Assembly: GCA_035489755.1 (NCBI GenBank)
Contig: DATGZK010000021.1
Span: forward strand, 62,001-126,000
From: UBA9160 sp035489755
GTDB taxonomy: Bacteria > Myxococcota_A > UBA9160
Direction of reading: 5' to 3'
Length of the DNA stretch: 64,000 nucleotides
Under the pieces are notes generated by a model. The model was not told where the DNA came from. It did not search any database and saw only the letters and a program-made list of their open reading frames with translations. The number at the start of each line of letters is the position of its first letter. Position 1 is the stretch's first letter. Below are positions 1-7,817 of the stretch, in pieces. The translations under genes were made by a program, and so were the position numbers.

Positions 1-574
1 CGCCGGAATCGGCCGTGTAGCGGACGTCCGCTCGCTCGGCGAAGCCACGGGTCACGGTGCACGCTGCGCCCGCGATGCGCACCGTCCAGACACCGCCGCC
101 CGTCCCAGAAAGCCGGATCTCAAACGTGACATCGACCCCGGCGGCGCGGTCCTCCCGCAGCAGAAAAGGCAGGGATTCGAGGATCGACTGCGCGGAGGTC
201 TCGGTGAACGCTCCAAAGCCCGCGACGTGCTCTTCCATCGCGTGCAGGACCCACCAGCGCGCGATCGCCGCCACGATGGGCTCGAGGGAGCGGCCGTGCT
301 CGGTGAGGGCGTAGGCGCCCCGCCCCTCCGCCTGCACGGGCTCGACGAGTCGTGCTTGCACAAGCCGGCGCAGCCGCGCGGACAAGACGCGGGGGGCGAT
401 CCCCGTGCGCGTGCGCAGCTCCTGAAAGCCGCGGGGACCGCCGAGCAGGTGTCGCACAAGAACGAGGGTCCAGCGGTCCCCGACGCGGTCGAGGGCGCGT
501 CCCACCGGATCGAAGATCTGCCCGGGGCGCAAAACGCCGGAGGGGGCAGAGCCCTTGGCTATCCGAATGGTCAT
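1..574 (-). CDS. HxlR-family winged-helix transcriptional regulator (3' end cut by window)
   Basis: DNA-binding regulator. The frame is open from the ATG at 574 to the left edge (191 codons visible), so the C-terminus is missing. Residues about 20-110 form an HxlR winged helix: DPVGRALDRVGDRWTLVLVR, then GPRGFQELRTRTGIAPRVLS and a wing ending in YALTEHGRSLEPI. The N-terminal cysteine used for redox or aldehyde sensing in some HxlR proteins is absent. Residues after about 115 look like the extra SCP2-type ligand domain found on some HxlR relatives. No good ribosome binding site is visible; instead a perfect inverted repeat lies just upstream of the start, suggesting autoregulation. The regulated target is unknown. 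Confidence 0.85.
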   Translation of the reverse strand, partial: MTIRIAKGSAPSGVLRPGQIFDPVGRALDRVGDRWTLVLVRHLLGGPRGFQELRTRTGIAPRVLSARLRRLVQARLVEPVQAEGRGAYALTEHGRSLEPIVAAIARWWVLHAMEEHVAGFGAFTETSAQSILESLPFLLREDRAAGVDVTFEIRLSGTGGGVWTVRIAGAACTVTRGFAERADVRYTADSG

Positions 575-577
575 TGT

Positions 578-600
578 CGAAGTATCTAGCAGATACTTCG
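578..600. promoter_or_regulatory. Perfect 10-bp inverted repeat, candidate operator of the HxlR gene
   Basis: CGAAGTATCT and AGATACTTCG are exact inverted copies separated by AGC. The site starts 3 bases upstream of the HxlR-type start codon. HxlR/MarR-type dimers bind such palindromes, so autorepression is the simplest reading. The element lies where a ribosome binding site would be expected, so binding would block transcription start or very early elongation. Confidence 0.6.
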
Positions 601-652
601 CTTACGATCAATTGGGGAACCCGAGGACTCTCAAATCGGTAGCGATTGCGGC

Positions 653-1213
653 CTACTGGAAGCGAATCTGCACGTCCTGCTTGTCCTCCTCGCTGACCCG
701 GAAGAGCGCGTGCGTCGTGAGTCCCATCATCCGGGCGAGGAACACATCGGGCAGCTGCTCGATGCGAACGTTGAAGGCGTTCACGCTGTGGTTAAAGAAT
801 TCACGGCGGTCCGCAATTTCCTCTTCGAGGCTCGAGATCCGCTCCTGCAGCATGCGGAACGACGCATCGGCCTTGAGCTGGGGGTAACTCTCCGCGACCG
901 CGAAGAGGCGGCCCAGGGCGCTGCGCACGGCCTCGTCGGCGACGCCCTTTTGCTCCATGGTCTGGGCCTGCTGGTAGGCAGTGCGCGCGGCGGTCACGCG
1001 CTCGAGCACCTCGCGCTCGTGCCCCATGTAACCCTTCACGGTGTCCATGAGTTTGGGGAGCTCGTCATGGCGCTGCTTCAAAAGCACGTCGATATTCGCC
1101 CACGCCTGATCCATCGCGTGCTTGAGGCTGATCAGGCCATTGTAGAGGCCCACCACGTACACGACCGAGCCGATCACGATGAAGCCGAGCACGGCGAGCA
1201 CGATCCAAGCCAT
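653..1213 (-). CDS. lemA: LemA family protein
   Basis: Membrane-anchored LemA family protein of 186 residues, the usual size. One N-terminal membrane segment (residues about 3-22, WIVLAVLGFIVIGSVVYVVG) is followed by the LemA signature YNGLISLKHAMDQAWANIDV, then long amphipathic helices with coiled-coil character and the conserved FNHSVNAFNVRIEQLP near the C-terminus. Its biochemical role is not settled in bacteria. The ATG lies one base after the stop of the upstream GIDE-domain gene, so the two are translationally coupled; LemA with GIDE-type partners is a recurrent pairing. An earlier in-frame start would put the N-terminus inside the upstream gene and was rejected. Confidence 0.93.
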   Translation of the reverse strand: MAWIVLAVLGFIVIGSVVYVVGLYNGLISLKHAMDQAWANIDVLLKQRHDELPKLMDTVKGYMGHEREVLERVTAARTAYQQAQTMEQKGVADEAVRSALGRLFAVAESYPQLKADASFRMLQERISSLEEEIADRREFFNHSVNAFNVRIEQLPDVFLARMMGLTTHALFRVSEEDKQDVQIRFQ

Positions 1214-1214
1214 G

Positions 1215-2165
1215 TCACATCCTCCCCAGCATGCCGAAGCGCTCGAGCAGGAGCGCCAGCGAAACGATGGCGAGGGCTGCCCCCCCGAAGACCGAGCCGA
1301 GCGCTCGCCACGAGAGCGAATGGGCCAGCGCCGCCCGAGGCCTCGTCGAGAGCACGAAGAGGCTTGCGCCGAGGGGATCGCGTGCGATGACGACGCGATC
1401 GGCGACGGGCTGGCCGTCGACATCCTCGCTGACACGCTGGCGGATCGCGTCCCATTCCTCGAGCGAGACCTCGCCGTCGCCGTCGAGATCCGCGGCCTTC
1501 ATGGCGGCCGGGTTCTTCTTGATCTCTGCAAGGCGCGCTGCGATCTGAAAGCGGCGCTCCTCGAGCAGTCCGTGCCGCGCCTGTGCGACGCCGTAGACGA
1601 AAAGCCGTACCCCGGGATCGACGCGCGCCTCGCTGACCCGCAGACGAGACGGGTCGCCGAGCCAGCCGGCCGTGCAGTCGATCCCCTGGTCGGTGAGCAG
1701 CTTCGCAAGGGGCCCCGTGATCTCAGGGTTGGTCTCGTGAATCTGATTCGGGATCTCCGCCGTCGCGCCCTTGGGATCGACCCTCACCCGGCCAGTCTCG
1801 TCCTCGAGGTAGAAGGCCCAATCGGCCGAGTCGCCGGAGGCCACTGTGGTCCACGTCCGTTCGTTTCCGGAGCGGGTCTCGCGTTCAATCCGGTAGCGGT
1901 ACCAAGCGCAGGGCAGGCCCGAGACCGGCGCCACGAGCGGGTCCTTGGGGCGCGCGACTCCTTCGAGCTCGGCGGCGCCGAGGGCGACCGAGCGGATCTT
2001 CGCCGTCGGGGTGTCCTCGATCGCGCGCTTTCTGCGCCAGAGCACAAAGCCGTGGGCGAAAAGCAGGCATCCCACGATCCCGAGGAAGGCGAGCGCAAAG
2101 GTGGGAGAGCCGTGACTCCCCCGCACGCTCGATGCGCCAAACGCCCGGACCAGGTGCGGACCCAT
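1215..2165 (-). CDS. GIDE-domain membrane protein with an EF-hand insertion
   Basis: 316-residue membrane protein. Hydrophobic segments lie at about residues 22-42 and 285-308. The region 50-190 matches the GIDE (MULAN/MAPL-like) module, with PLVAPVSGLPCAWYRYRIER as its clearest block, but there is no RING finger, so a ubiquitin-ligase function is not implied. Residues 226-237 form a textbook EF-hand calcium loop: acidic or oxygen ligands at positions 1, 3, 5, 7, 9 and 12 (D226, D228, D230, E232, S234, E237). It is the first gene of a two-gene operon with lemA. Inference: a calcium-responsive membrane protein working with LemA, possibly in envelope quality control. Confidence 0.75.
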   Translation of the reverse strand: MGPHLVRAFGASSVRGSHGSPTFALAFLGIVGCLLFAHGFVLWRRKRAIEDTPTAKIRSVALGAAELEGVARPKDPLVAPVSGLPCAWYRYRIERETRSGNERTWTTVASGDSADWAFYLEDETGRVRVDPKGATAEIPNQIHETNPEITGPLAKLLTDQGIDCTAGWLGDPSRLRVSEARVDPGVRLFVYGVAQARHGLLEERRFQIAARLAEIKKNPAAMKAADLDGDGEVSLEEWDAIRQRVSEDVDGQPVADRVVIARDPLGASLFVLSTRPRAALAHSLSWRALGSVFGGAALAIVSLALLLERFGMLGRM

Positions 2166-2258
2166 GCACGGGCCTATCGGGTGTCCGAAACGCCGCCTTG
2201 ACGCCCAAGCCGGGGGCGTAGCCTTGCTCGGTCACGTTGATCTGCGTAGGCTGGCGCC

Positions 2259-2692
2259 GCCGGAGGTGGACGGAGGATCGCCGGCGGACACACACCGTCC
2301 GCGGGAGGAAAGTCCGGGCTCCACAGGGCAGGGAGGTCGCTAACGGCGACCCGGGGCGACCCGAGGGAAAGCGCAACAGAAAGCACACCGCCGATGGCCT
2401 CGCGGGGCGGCGCAAGCCGCCCGAAGGCACAGGCAAGGGTGAAAACGTGGGGTAAGAGCCCACGCGCGACGGCCGGGTGACCGGCGGCGCGGCAAGCCCC
2501 TCCCGGAGCAAGCTCGAATAGAGGTGCCGCGAAGAGCGGCCCGTTCGATCCGCTGCCTCGCAAGAGGCGGCGGCGGCACCTGGGTCAGAGCGCTCGAGCG
2601 CCGCAGCAATGCGGCGCCTAGACGAATGATCCTCGCTGGCGCCGGGGCAACCCGCCGCCAGGACAGGACCCGGCTTACAGTCCGCCTCCGGC
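2259..2692 (+). ncRNA. rnpB: RNase P RNA, bacterial class A
   Basis: Catalytic RNA that trims 5' leaders from tRNA precursors together with the RnpA protein. The 5' and 3' ends pair as helix P1: GCCGGAGGTGGAC at 2259-2271 against GTCCGCCTCCGGC at 2680-2692, one G-U pair. The conserved blocks appear in order: GAGGAAAGTCCGGGCTCC (CR-I, about 2307), ACAGAAA (about 2378), GGGTGAAAACG, AGCAAG in the middle, and the 3' block ACAGGACCCGGCTTA (about 2663). The length of about 434 nt fits class A. Ends are set by the P1 pairing and could be off by a few bases. A TTGACG hexamer at 2198-2203 could be its -35, but the matching -10 is poor. Confidence 0.95.
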
Positions 2693-2851
2693 CTCCGCTC
2701 CCGCGGGTCGAAACACCCCGCTCGGTCACCCGGCAAAGCGCCCACCCCGCGCTCGGTTCGCACGAGCGCCCGCAGCGATCCGCGAAGGGCGCAGAGCCTG
2801 GTCTTGCGCGCGGCGTTTATACTGGCGCGCCCGAGGGAGAAGGAGGTGCGG

Positions 2852-3898
2852 ATGCAGGTTCAGACCACGATTCCCCACGCGGACTGGCGTGCGATCCCAC
2901 AAGTCGCCAAGGCTGCCGAGCAGATCGGCTTCGACGGCCTCACGACCTCAGAGATCGCCAACGATCCTTTTATTCCCCTCGCCTTTGCAGCGCTCGCCAC
3001 CGAGCGCATCCAACTCGCAACGGCGATCGCTGTCGCTTTCGCACGTAGCCCGATGGTGGTCGCGAACCTCGCGTGGGATCTGCAGCTGAACTCGCGGGGG
3101 CGCCTTTGCCTTGGCCTCGGTTCGCAGGTCAAGGGACACAACGAGCGACGCTTCGGCGTGCCCTGGGGTCCCCCGGTGCCGCGGCTGCGCGAGTACGTCG
3201 AGTCGCTGCGTGCGATCTGGCGCTGCTGGGAACTCGGCGAACCCCTGCGCTACGAGGGCAAGCACTACCGCTTCAGCTTGATGACGCCGGAGTTCTCACC
3301 GCCGCCGACGGGCCTGCCGCCGGTTCCCGTCACGATCGCTGCGGTCGGCCCGGACATGATGCGGCTCGCCGGCCGAGTCTGCGATGGCGTGCGCCTTCAC
3401 GGCTTCTGCACGCGCCGCTATCTCGAGGAGGTCGCCCTGCCGCAGATCCACGAGGGCCTCGCGCGCTCCGGCCGCGGCCGAGAGACATTCCAGGTCTGGG
3501 GGGGCGGCTTTGTCGCCACAGGCAAGGACGATGCCGCCGTGGCCGAGATGATGGACTGGGTCCGCTATCGAATCGGCTTCTACGGCTCGACCCGCACCTA
3601 TTCCGGCGTGCTCTCTCTCCACGGCTGGGACGAACTGGCGGAGAAGCTCCACCGCATGTCGAAGCAGGGCCAGTGGAAGGAGATGGCGAAGGAGGTGCCC
3701 GACGAGCTTGTACACACGTTCGCGGCGGTGGGTCCCTACGATCGGATCGCGGGGGAGGTGGAGAAGCGTTTTGGCGGCGTCTCCGACGCCATTGCGCTCG
3801 CCTTTTCGCCGGACACTCCGACGGGCCTCGCGCGCGAGCTCGTCCAGGATGTGCAGCGCATTCCCGCCGCGTTCCGCGGATTCGCGAGCGCGTGGTAG
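2852..3898 (+). CDS. LLM-class F420-dependent oxidoreductase (TIGR03617-like)
   Basis: 348-residue luciferase-like monooxygenase (TIM barrel using FMN or F420). The N-terminal barrel strand MQVQTTIPHADWRAIPQVAK, the GFDGLTTSEI turn, the ERIQLATAIAVAFARSP block and GRLCLGLGSQVKGHNERRFG are typical of F420-type LLM enzymes. ATG 2852 is preferred over an earlier ATG at 2804 because AAGGAGGTG (2840-2848) lies directly upstream. The substrate is unknown. It ends 10 bases before the convergent N-acetyltransferase gene. A role in hydrophobic-compound metabolism is inference, consistent with acyl-CoA genes elsewhere in the window. Confidence 0.88.
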   Translation: MQVQTTIPHADWRAIPQVAKAAEQIGFDGLTTSEIANDPFIPLAFAALATERIQLATAIAVAFARSPMVVANLAWDLQLNSRGRLCLGLGSQVKGHNERRFGVPWGPPVPRLREYVESLRAIWRCWELGEPLRYEGKHYRFSLMTPEFSPPPTGLPPVPVTIAAVGPDMMRLAGRVCDGVRLHGFCTRRYLEEVALPQIHEGLARSGRGRETFQVWGGGFVATGKDDAAVAEMMDWVRYRIGFYGSTRTYSGVLSLHGWDELAEKLHRMSKQGQWKEMAKEVPDELVHTFAAVGPYDRIAGEVEKRFGGVSDAIALAFSPDTPTGLARELVQDVQRIPAAFRGFASAW

Positions 3899-3908
3899 GG
3901 ACGGGCCA

Positions 3909-5000
3909 TCACTCGAGATCGCGTCGGTAGCAGCTCACGCGAGCCCGGCGCTCGGCGTCGTAACCCCGCCACTTCGAGGGCGGGAGCTCGTCTGACACGG
4001 CGGGGCGGAAGGCGTTGCGTTCAAAGAACGCGCACACGCGAGGCGACGTGGTGCACGCGAAGACGTAGGCGAGCTTTTGGCGGCGCCCGAGTTCGACCGC
4101 GAATGCGACAAGGTGAGTCCCGACGCCCTCCCCAAGGAAACGCGTTAGGGTGTAGAGCGACGCGATTTCGCCTGCCCGCGCCAAAGGCTCGATCAAGAGA
4201 GCTCCGATGCCCGCGAGGTGACGGTCCTCGACGAAAGCGCCGAAGCCGCTCGCGAGAACTTCCTCGACTTCCTCGGGCGTACGCGGCGCGAGATATCCTT
4301 CGTCGACACCGCGCGCGATCAGGTCATTGGCGGCATCAAAGTCGTCGAGGCCAAGGGGACGCACGATCACATAGCGCTCGCGCGTAAAGAGCGTCCCCGA
4401 CCCCCCATAGGTGAAGAGCTCCTCGGCGAGCCCCTCGAGCGTACACACGTTCACGGCAGGCAGTCCGAGATCGAGCATCAATTCCACCTCGCGCAGGAGT
4501 GCGAGCCGGCGCTGGCTAAGGGGTGTACCGCCAGAGGCGAGCAGCGCCCGCAGCTCGTTTAGGTGAACGAAGGAAAGTCGGTCGCCCGGGGCGCGAAGGA
4601 GGCCCCCGTCGCGGTCGATCCAAACGAGCTTCGAGCAGCGCAGGCGGAGCGCGACGTCCCGACATGCGGGGGCAAAGGCGAGGGATCCCCCGACCACGAG
4701 TCCCAGCACAGGGCTCTCGCGCAAGCTGCGCCAGACCACCGCCTCAAGGCGGGGGGTCGCGGCCGAGAGCACGTGGCCTGCGCCGAGCGGCTCCACGGCG
4801 CTGCGCTCGGTGGAGATCAAAACGACGCGCGTTCCATTGCCGGTGAGCTCGCTCAGGACGGCGCGCAGGGGAGCCGGGGCGCGCAAATCGGCGGCGGGCA
4901 CTGCGATCGCAAGGTGCCGGCCGCGGAACTCGCGCAGATAAAAATCCTTCTCCGTAAACGACGTGGAGGAAGGAGTGGCCTCTGCGGGCACCTGGCTCAT
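3909..5000 (-). CDS. N-acetylglutamate-synthase-like protein: degenerate amino-acid-kinase domain plus GNAT acetyltransferase
   Basis: 363 residues with the two-part plan of classical ArgA. The N-terminal half (to about 200) follows an amino-acid-kinase fold, seen as REFRGRHLAIAVPAADL, LIST and LVVGGSLAFAP, but the glycine-rich phosphate loop of acetylglutamate kinases is lost, so it is probably regulatory or structural. The C-terminal GNAT domain starts at VRPLGLDDFDAANDLI and carries the acetyl-CoA loop TRFLGEGVGTHLVAFAVEL and the conserved ACTTSPRVCAFFERNAF. The likely reaction is acetylation of glutamate as the first step of arginine synthesis. ATG 5000 begins MSQVPAEA; a start at 5036 adds 12 residues. 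Neither has a strong ribosome binding site. Confidence 0.75.
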   Translation of the reverse strand: MSQVPAEATPSSTSFTEKDFYLREFRGRHLAIAVPAADLRAPAPLRAVLSELTGNGTRVVLISTERSAVEPLGAGHVLSAATPRLEAVVWRSLRESPVLGLVVGGSLAFAPACRDVALRLRCSKLVWIDRDGGLLRAPGDRLSFVHLNELRALLASGGTPLSQRRLALLREVELMLDLGLPAVNVCTLEGLAEELFTYGGSGTLFTRERYVIVRPLGLDDFDAANDLIARGVDEGYLAPRTPEEVEEVLASGFGAFVEDRHLAGIGALLIEPLARAGEIASLYTLTRFLGEGVGTHLVAFAVELGRRQKLAYVFACTTSPRVCAFFERNAFRPAVSDELPPSKWRGYDAERRARVSCYRRDLE

Positions 5001-5578
5001 GGGCGCACAGTCTTGCCGATCCGGCGGAGGGCGCACCCGCTTCGCGCAGGGGCGCGGCGCGACAAGCCTTGGCCACGGCGCCGGCCCCCGCGCCGAGGCC
5101 GGGGACCTCGCCCCCCCGAACGAGCGTCACCCAAAGGGTCCCTCGCCGCGTCCATTGTTTTAAGGGGAAGAGAGCGCAGATTTGAAGCGTCAGGCTTTCG
5201 CGGGCCCCAAAAGCCGATTTCATGCCCCCGGGGATAGGGAATAAGGAGGCGCCTCGGGCGGCCGATACGGATAGTGGGTGCTTAAGGCCCCGAACCCGCG
5301 GGGAGGACTCTAGCGAGCCGAGAGGGGCCCGGCTGAGCGAGCCCGGGAGAAAAAAGTGACCGATCACCCCAAAAAAGGCTGGCGAAATTTCGTTCGGGAC
5401 GGCAATATTCTGAACCGCTCGGTTGCCCCCCGAACAACGAGCATTACGTTGATCCCGGATCGGGTGATCTGCGCCGCGCTCCACGGCTACGAATGCCCGA
5501 CTGGTAGCAGCGCCGCCGACCGCACAGCGCGCGCAGTGGTATCGCGAGAGTGTGTGGCCCCACCGCACACAGTGAGTC
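5001..5578. other. Long intergenic region between divergent genes; no convincing gene
   Basis: No frame here has a recognisable protein on either strand. Frames that cross it are shadows extending out of the sigma-factor gene. The right part contains GTGACCGATCAC (5356-5367) between two A-rich runs and the palindrome CGAAATTTCG (5383-5392), followed by GGCAATATTCTG, which could contain a -10. It must hold the promoters of the divergent acetyltransferase and sigma-factor genes. A small RNA cannot be excluded. Confidence 0.5.
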
Positions 5579-7027
5579 ATGAAACCGGAACCCCCCGGGC
5601 GGTATCCGATCAAAAGGGCCTGTACTGAGGGACCGAGAGGTGGTGTGGTGAAATTCGAAGATCGATTTCCGACAGGCTCCGGAGAGGAGTCTGTTCGAGC
5701 GCCGCTCGGAGCGACACCCGTGCTCGCCTCCGAGGAGCTGGATCCCGGGCGCGAGCGCCGGCCGCTCGAGTCCTATTTCCAGGAGATCGGTGGGACTCGG
5801 ACGCTGCGTCGCGAGGAAGAGGTCATCCTCGCCAAGGAGCTCGAGGCTGCGACCGCGGAGCTGCGCGGTTCGCTCTACGCGATCCCCTACTCCGCGCACC
5901 ATGTGGTCGCTCGTTGGGATGCGTTGCGCGCTCTCTCGCACACCGGCGCCAAGCTCTCGGAATCCGTCGGAGACGAGGAGACCGGAGAAATCGCGGCCCG
6001 CGTCGAGCGCGCGGTGGCTCGCCTGCGCAAGCTGCTCGTCCAGCGCGAGAAGCTGCTCACCACGGGTGCGAGCGAACTCTCGCACAAGCGGCTGGCGGCG
6101 AGGATGAACCAGGAGCTCCAGAGTGCTCAGCTCTCGCTGGGACTCTTGGCCGAGCTCCGCGACCGGGTGCTCCAGATCGCTGACGAGATGAAGAAGGTGC
6201 GCAAGGGCACGCGCCGGCTGCGCGAGCTCGAAGCCGAGGCAGGTGTCACCAAGGAGCGCCTCATCGAGCTCACCACCGCCGTCAACGACGCGCATGAGCG
6301 GATGACCCGGGTCAAGAATCGCTTCATCGAACACAACCTGAAGCTGGTCGTCGCGATCGCGAAGGACTACCGCAATCTCGGACTTTCCTTCCCGGACCTC
6401 ATCCAGGAGGGGAACCTCGGGCTGATCCGTGCGGTGGAGAAGTTCGATCACCGGCGCGGCTTCAAGTTCTCGACCTACGCGGTCTGGTGGATCCGGCAGG
6501 CCCTCGTTCGCGCGATCCAGAATCACTCGCGGACGATCCGGCTTCCTTCTCACGTGCACGACCGGCTGCAGCGCAGCCAGCGTGTGCGTGCGGAGCTGAC
6601 GGGAAAGCTCGGCCGCGAGCCGACGGCCGCTGAGCTCGCGCCGGCGCTCGGTACCGACACGGATTCCCTCGAGTCCTTGGACCGCCTCTCGCGGGAGGCG
6701 ATCTCCCTCGAGTCCTCGGTGGCCGGCACCGAGAAGCGCCTCGAGGACTTCGTGGCCGATCCGACGGCCTCGGCGCCGGACGGTGGGATCGACGGGGATC
6801 GCATGCGCTCCGGCGTGGGTGCGCTGATCGGAAGTCTGACGCCCCGTGAGCAGCTGATCCTTCGCCTTCGCTACGGGCTCGGCGGCGAGGAGGAACACAC
6901 CCTCGAGCAGATCGGACAGTCGCTTGGGCTTTCGCGTGAACGGGTGCGCCAGCTCGAGGCGCGTGCGCTCAAGAAGCTGCGCGAGACTGCACCCGCCCAG
7001 CGGCTGCATCCCATCCTCGAGCCCTAG
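5579..7027 (+). CDS. RNA polymerase sigma factor, sigma-70 family (RpoD/RpoS-like)
   Basis: Sigma factor that directs RNA polymerase to promoters. In order: region 1.2 (about 63-95, RPLESYFQEIGGTRTLRREEE), a spacer of about 150 residues rich in charged helices, region 2 (about 253-315, with FPDLIQEGNLGLIRAVEKFD and FSTYAVWWIRQALVRAI), region 3 (from SRTIRLPSHVHDRL) and region 4 helix-turn-helix (about 440-468, TLEQIGQSLGLSRERVRQLE). The long non-conserved spacer before region 2 is unlike classical RpoS and suggests a lineage-specific group 1 or 2 factor; another primary sigma factor may exist elsewhere. GTG 5648 with GAGAGG upstream is an alternative start that would remove 23 residues. A strong terminator follows. 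Confidence 0.9.
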   Translation: MKPEPPGRYPIKRACTEGPRGGVVKFEDRFPTGSGEESVRAPLGATPVLASEELDPGRERRPLESYFQEIGGTRTLRREEEVILAKELEAATAELRGSLYAIPYSAHHVVARWDALRALSHTGAKLSESVGDEETGEIAARVERAVARLRKLLVQREKLLTTGASELSHKRLAARMNQELQSAQLSLGLLAELRDRVLQIADEMKKVRKGTRRLRELEAEAGVTKERLIELTTAVNDAHERMTRVKNRFIEHNLKLVVAIAKDYRNLGLSFPDLIQEGNLGLIRAVEKFDHRRGFKFSTYAVWWIRQALVRAIQNHSRTIRLPSHVHDRLQRSQRVRAELTGKLGREPTAAELAPALGTDTDSLESLDRLSREAISLESSVAGTEKRLEDFVADPTASAPDGGIDGDRMRSGVGALIGSLTPREQLILRLRYGLGGEEEHTLEQIGQSLGLSRERVRQLEARALKKLRETAPAQRLHPILEP

Positions 7028-7046
7028 CCGGGGTTTCCCAAGCCAA

Positions 7047-7087
7047 GCGGGGGGCAGAACGTCGAAGTTCTGCCCCCCGCTTCTTTT
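7047..7087 (+). terminator. Rho-independent terminator of the sigma-factor gene
   Basis: A 14-bp perfect stem, GCGGGGGGCAGAAC at 7047-7060 with GTTCTGCCCCCCGC at 7067-7080 and a six-base loop, followed by TTCTTTT. It sits 20 bases after the stop codon and separates the sigma factor from thrH. Confidence 0.88.
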
Positions 7088-7118
7088 CCAGGCTGGCCGA
7101 GGCGGCGGAGCGCGCGAG

Positions 7119-7817
7119 ATGCGCGCCGCCGCGGGGCGTTTGCTAGACCTCCGCGCCGTGGAAGTGCCCGCGCAGATCGCCTGCCTCGATCTTGAGGGCG
7201 TCCTCGTGCCCGAGATCTGGATCAACGTCGCGGAGCACACCGGTATCTCCCAGCTGCGGCTTACGACACGGGACGAGCCCGACTACGACGTGCTGATGAA
7301 GCGGCGCCTTCAAATCCTGGCGGAGCATGGCCTTGGGCTGCCGGACATTCAGCGCGTGATCGGGACCCTCACGCCGCTCGAGGGCGCGCCCTCCTTCCTG
7401 GACTGGCTTCGCGAGCGCTTCCAAGTGCTCATTCTCTCCGACACCTTTTACGAGTTCGCCGCGCCCTTCATGCGACAGCTCGGATTCCCCGCGCTCTTTG
7501 CCCACCGGCTCCAGGTCGACGACGCGGGACGCGTTGTCGATTACCGGATCCGCATGCAAGACCAAAAGCGGCAGACGGTCAGGGCACTTCACGGGCTGAA
7601 CTTTCGGGTCATCGCGGCCGGAGACTCGTACAACGACACCGCAATGCTCTCCGAAGCGGATGCCGGGATCCTCTTTCGGCCTCCGAACAACGTCGTGCGC
7701 GAGTTTCCCCAGTTTCCCGTCGCGCAAACCTACGAGGAACTGCGGGCGGAGTTTGCCCGCGCGCGCGCGCGCGAGGCGGCTCTGGAGCCTCGCCCGGCCG
7801 CCTACCGACCGAAATAG
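7119..7817 (+). CDS. thrH: Bifunctional phosphoserine phosphatase/homoserine phosphotransferase ThrH
   Basis: HAD-superfamily enzyme that dephosphorylates phosphoserine and can pass the phosphate to homoserine. The nucleophile motif IACLDLEGVLVPEIWI, then LKPL-type TLTPLEGAPSFLDWLRERF, ILSDTFYEF (motif II) and VIAAGDSYNDTAMLSEADAG (motif III) match Pseudomonas ThrH closely along the full length. ATG 7119 gives 232 residues; GTG 7158 begins VEVPAQIACLDLEG and gives 219 residues, nearer the usual size, so the start is uncertain. The last 16 bases overlap the convergent phyH-like gene. Confidence 0.9.
   Translation: MRAAAGRLLDLRAVEVPAQIACLDLEGVLVPEIWINVAEHTGISQLRLTTRDEPDYDVLMKRRLQILAEHGLGLPDIQRVIGTLTPLEGAPSFLDWLRERFQVLILSDTFYEFAAPFMRQLGFPALFAHRLQVDDAGRVVDYRIRMQDQKRQTVRALHGLNFRVIAAGDSYNDTAMLSEADAGILFRPPNNVVREFPQFPVAQTYEELRAEFARARAREAALEPRPAAYRPK

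Noticed and set aside
2166..2258. Promoter of rnpB
   Set aside because: TTGACG at 2198 is a fair -35 but no acceptable -10 lies at normal spacing, so I do not list it as a feature.
5444..7240. 598-residue antisense frame over the sigma-factor gene
   Set aside because: A shadow of the sigma factor with no recognisable protein; the sigma factor is full length in the sense frame.
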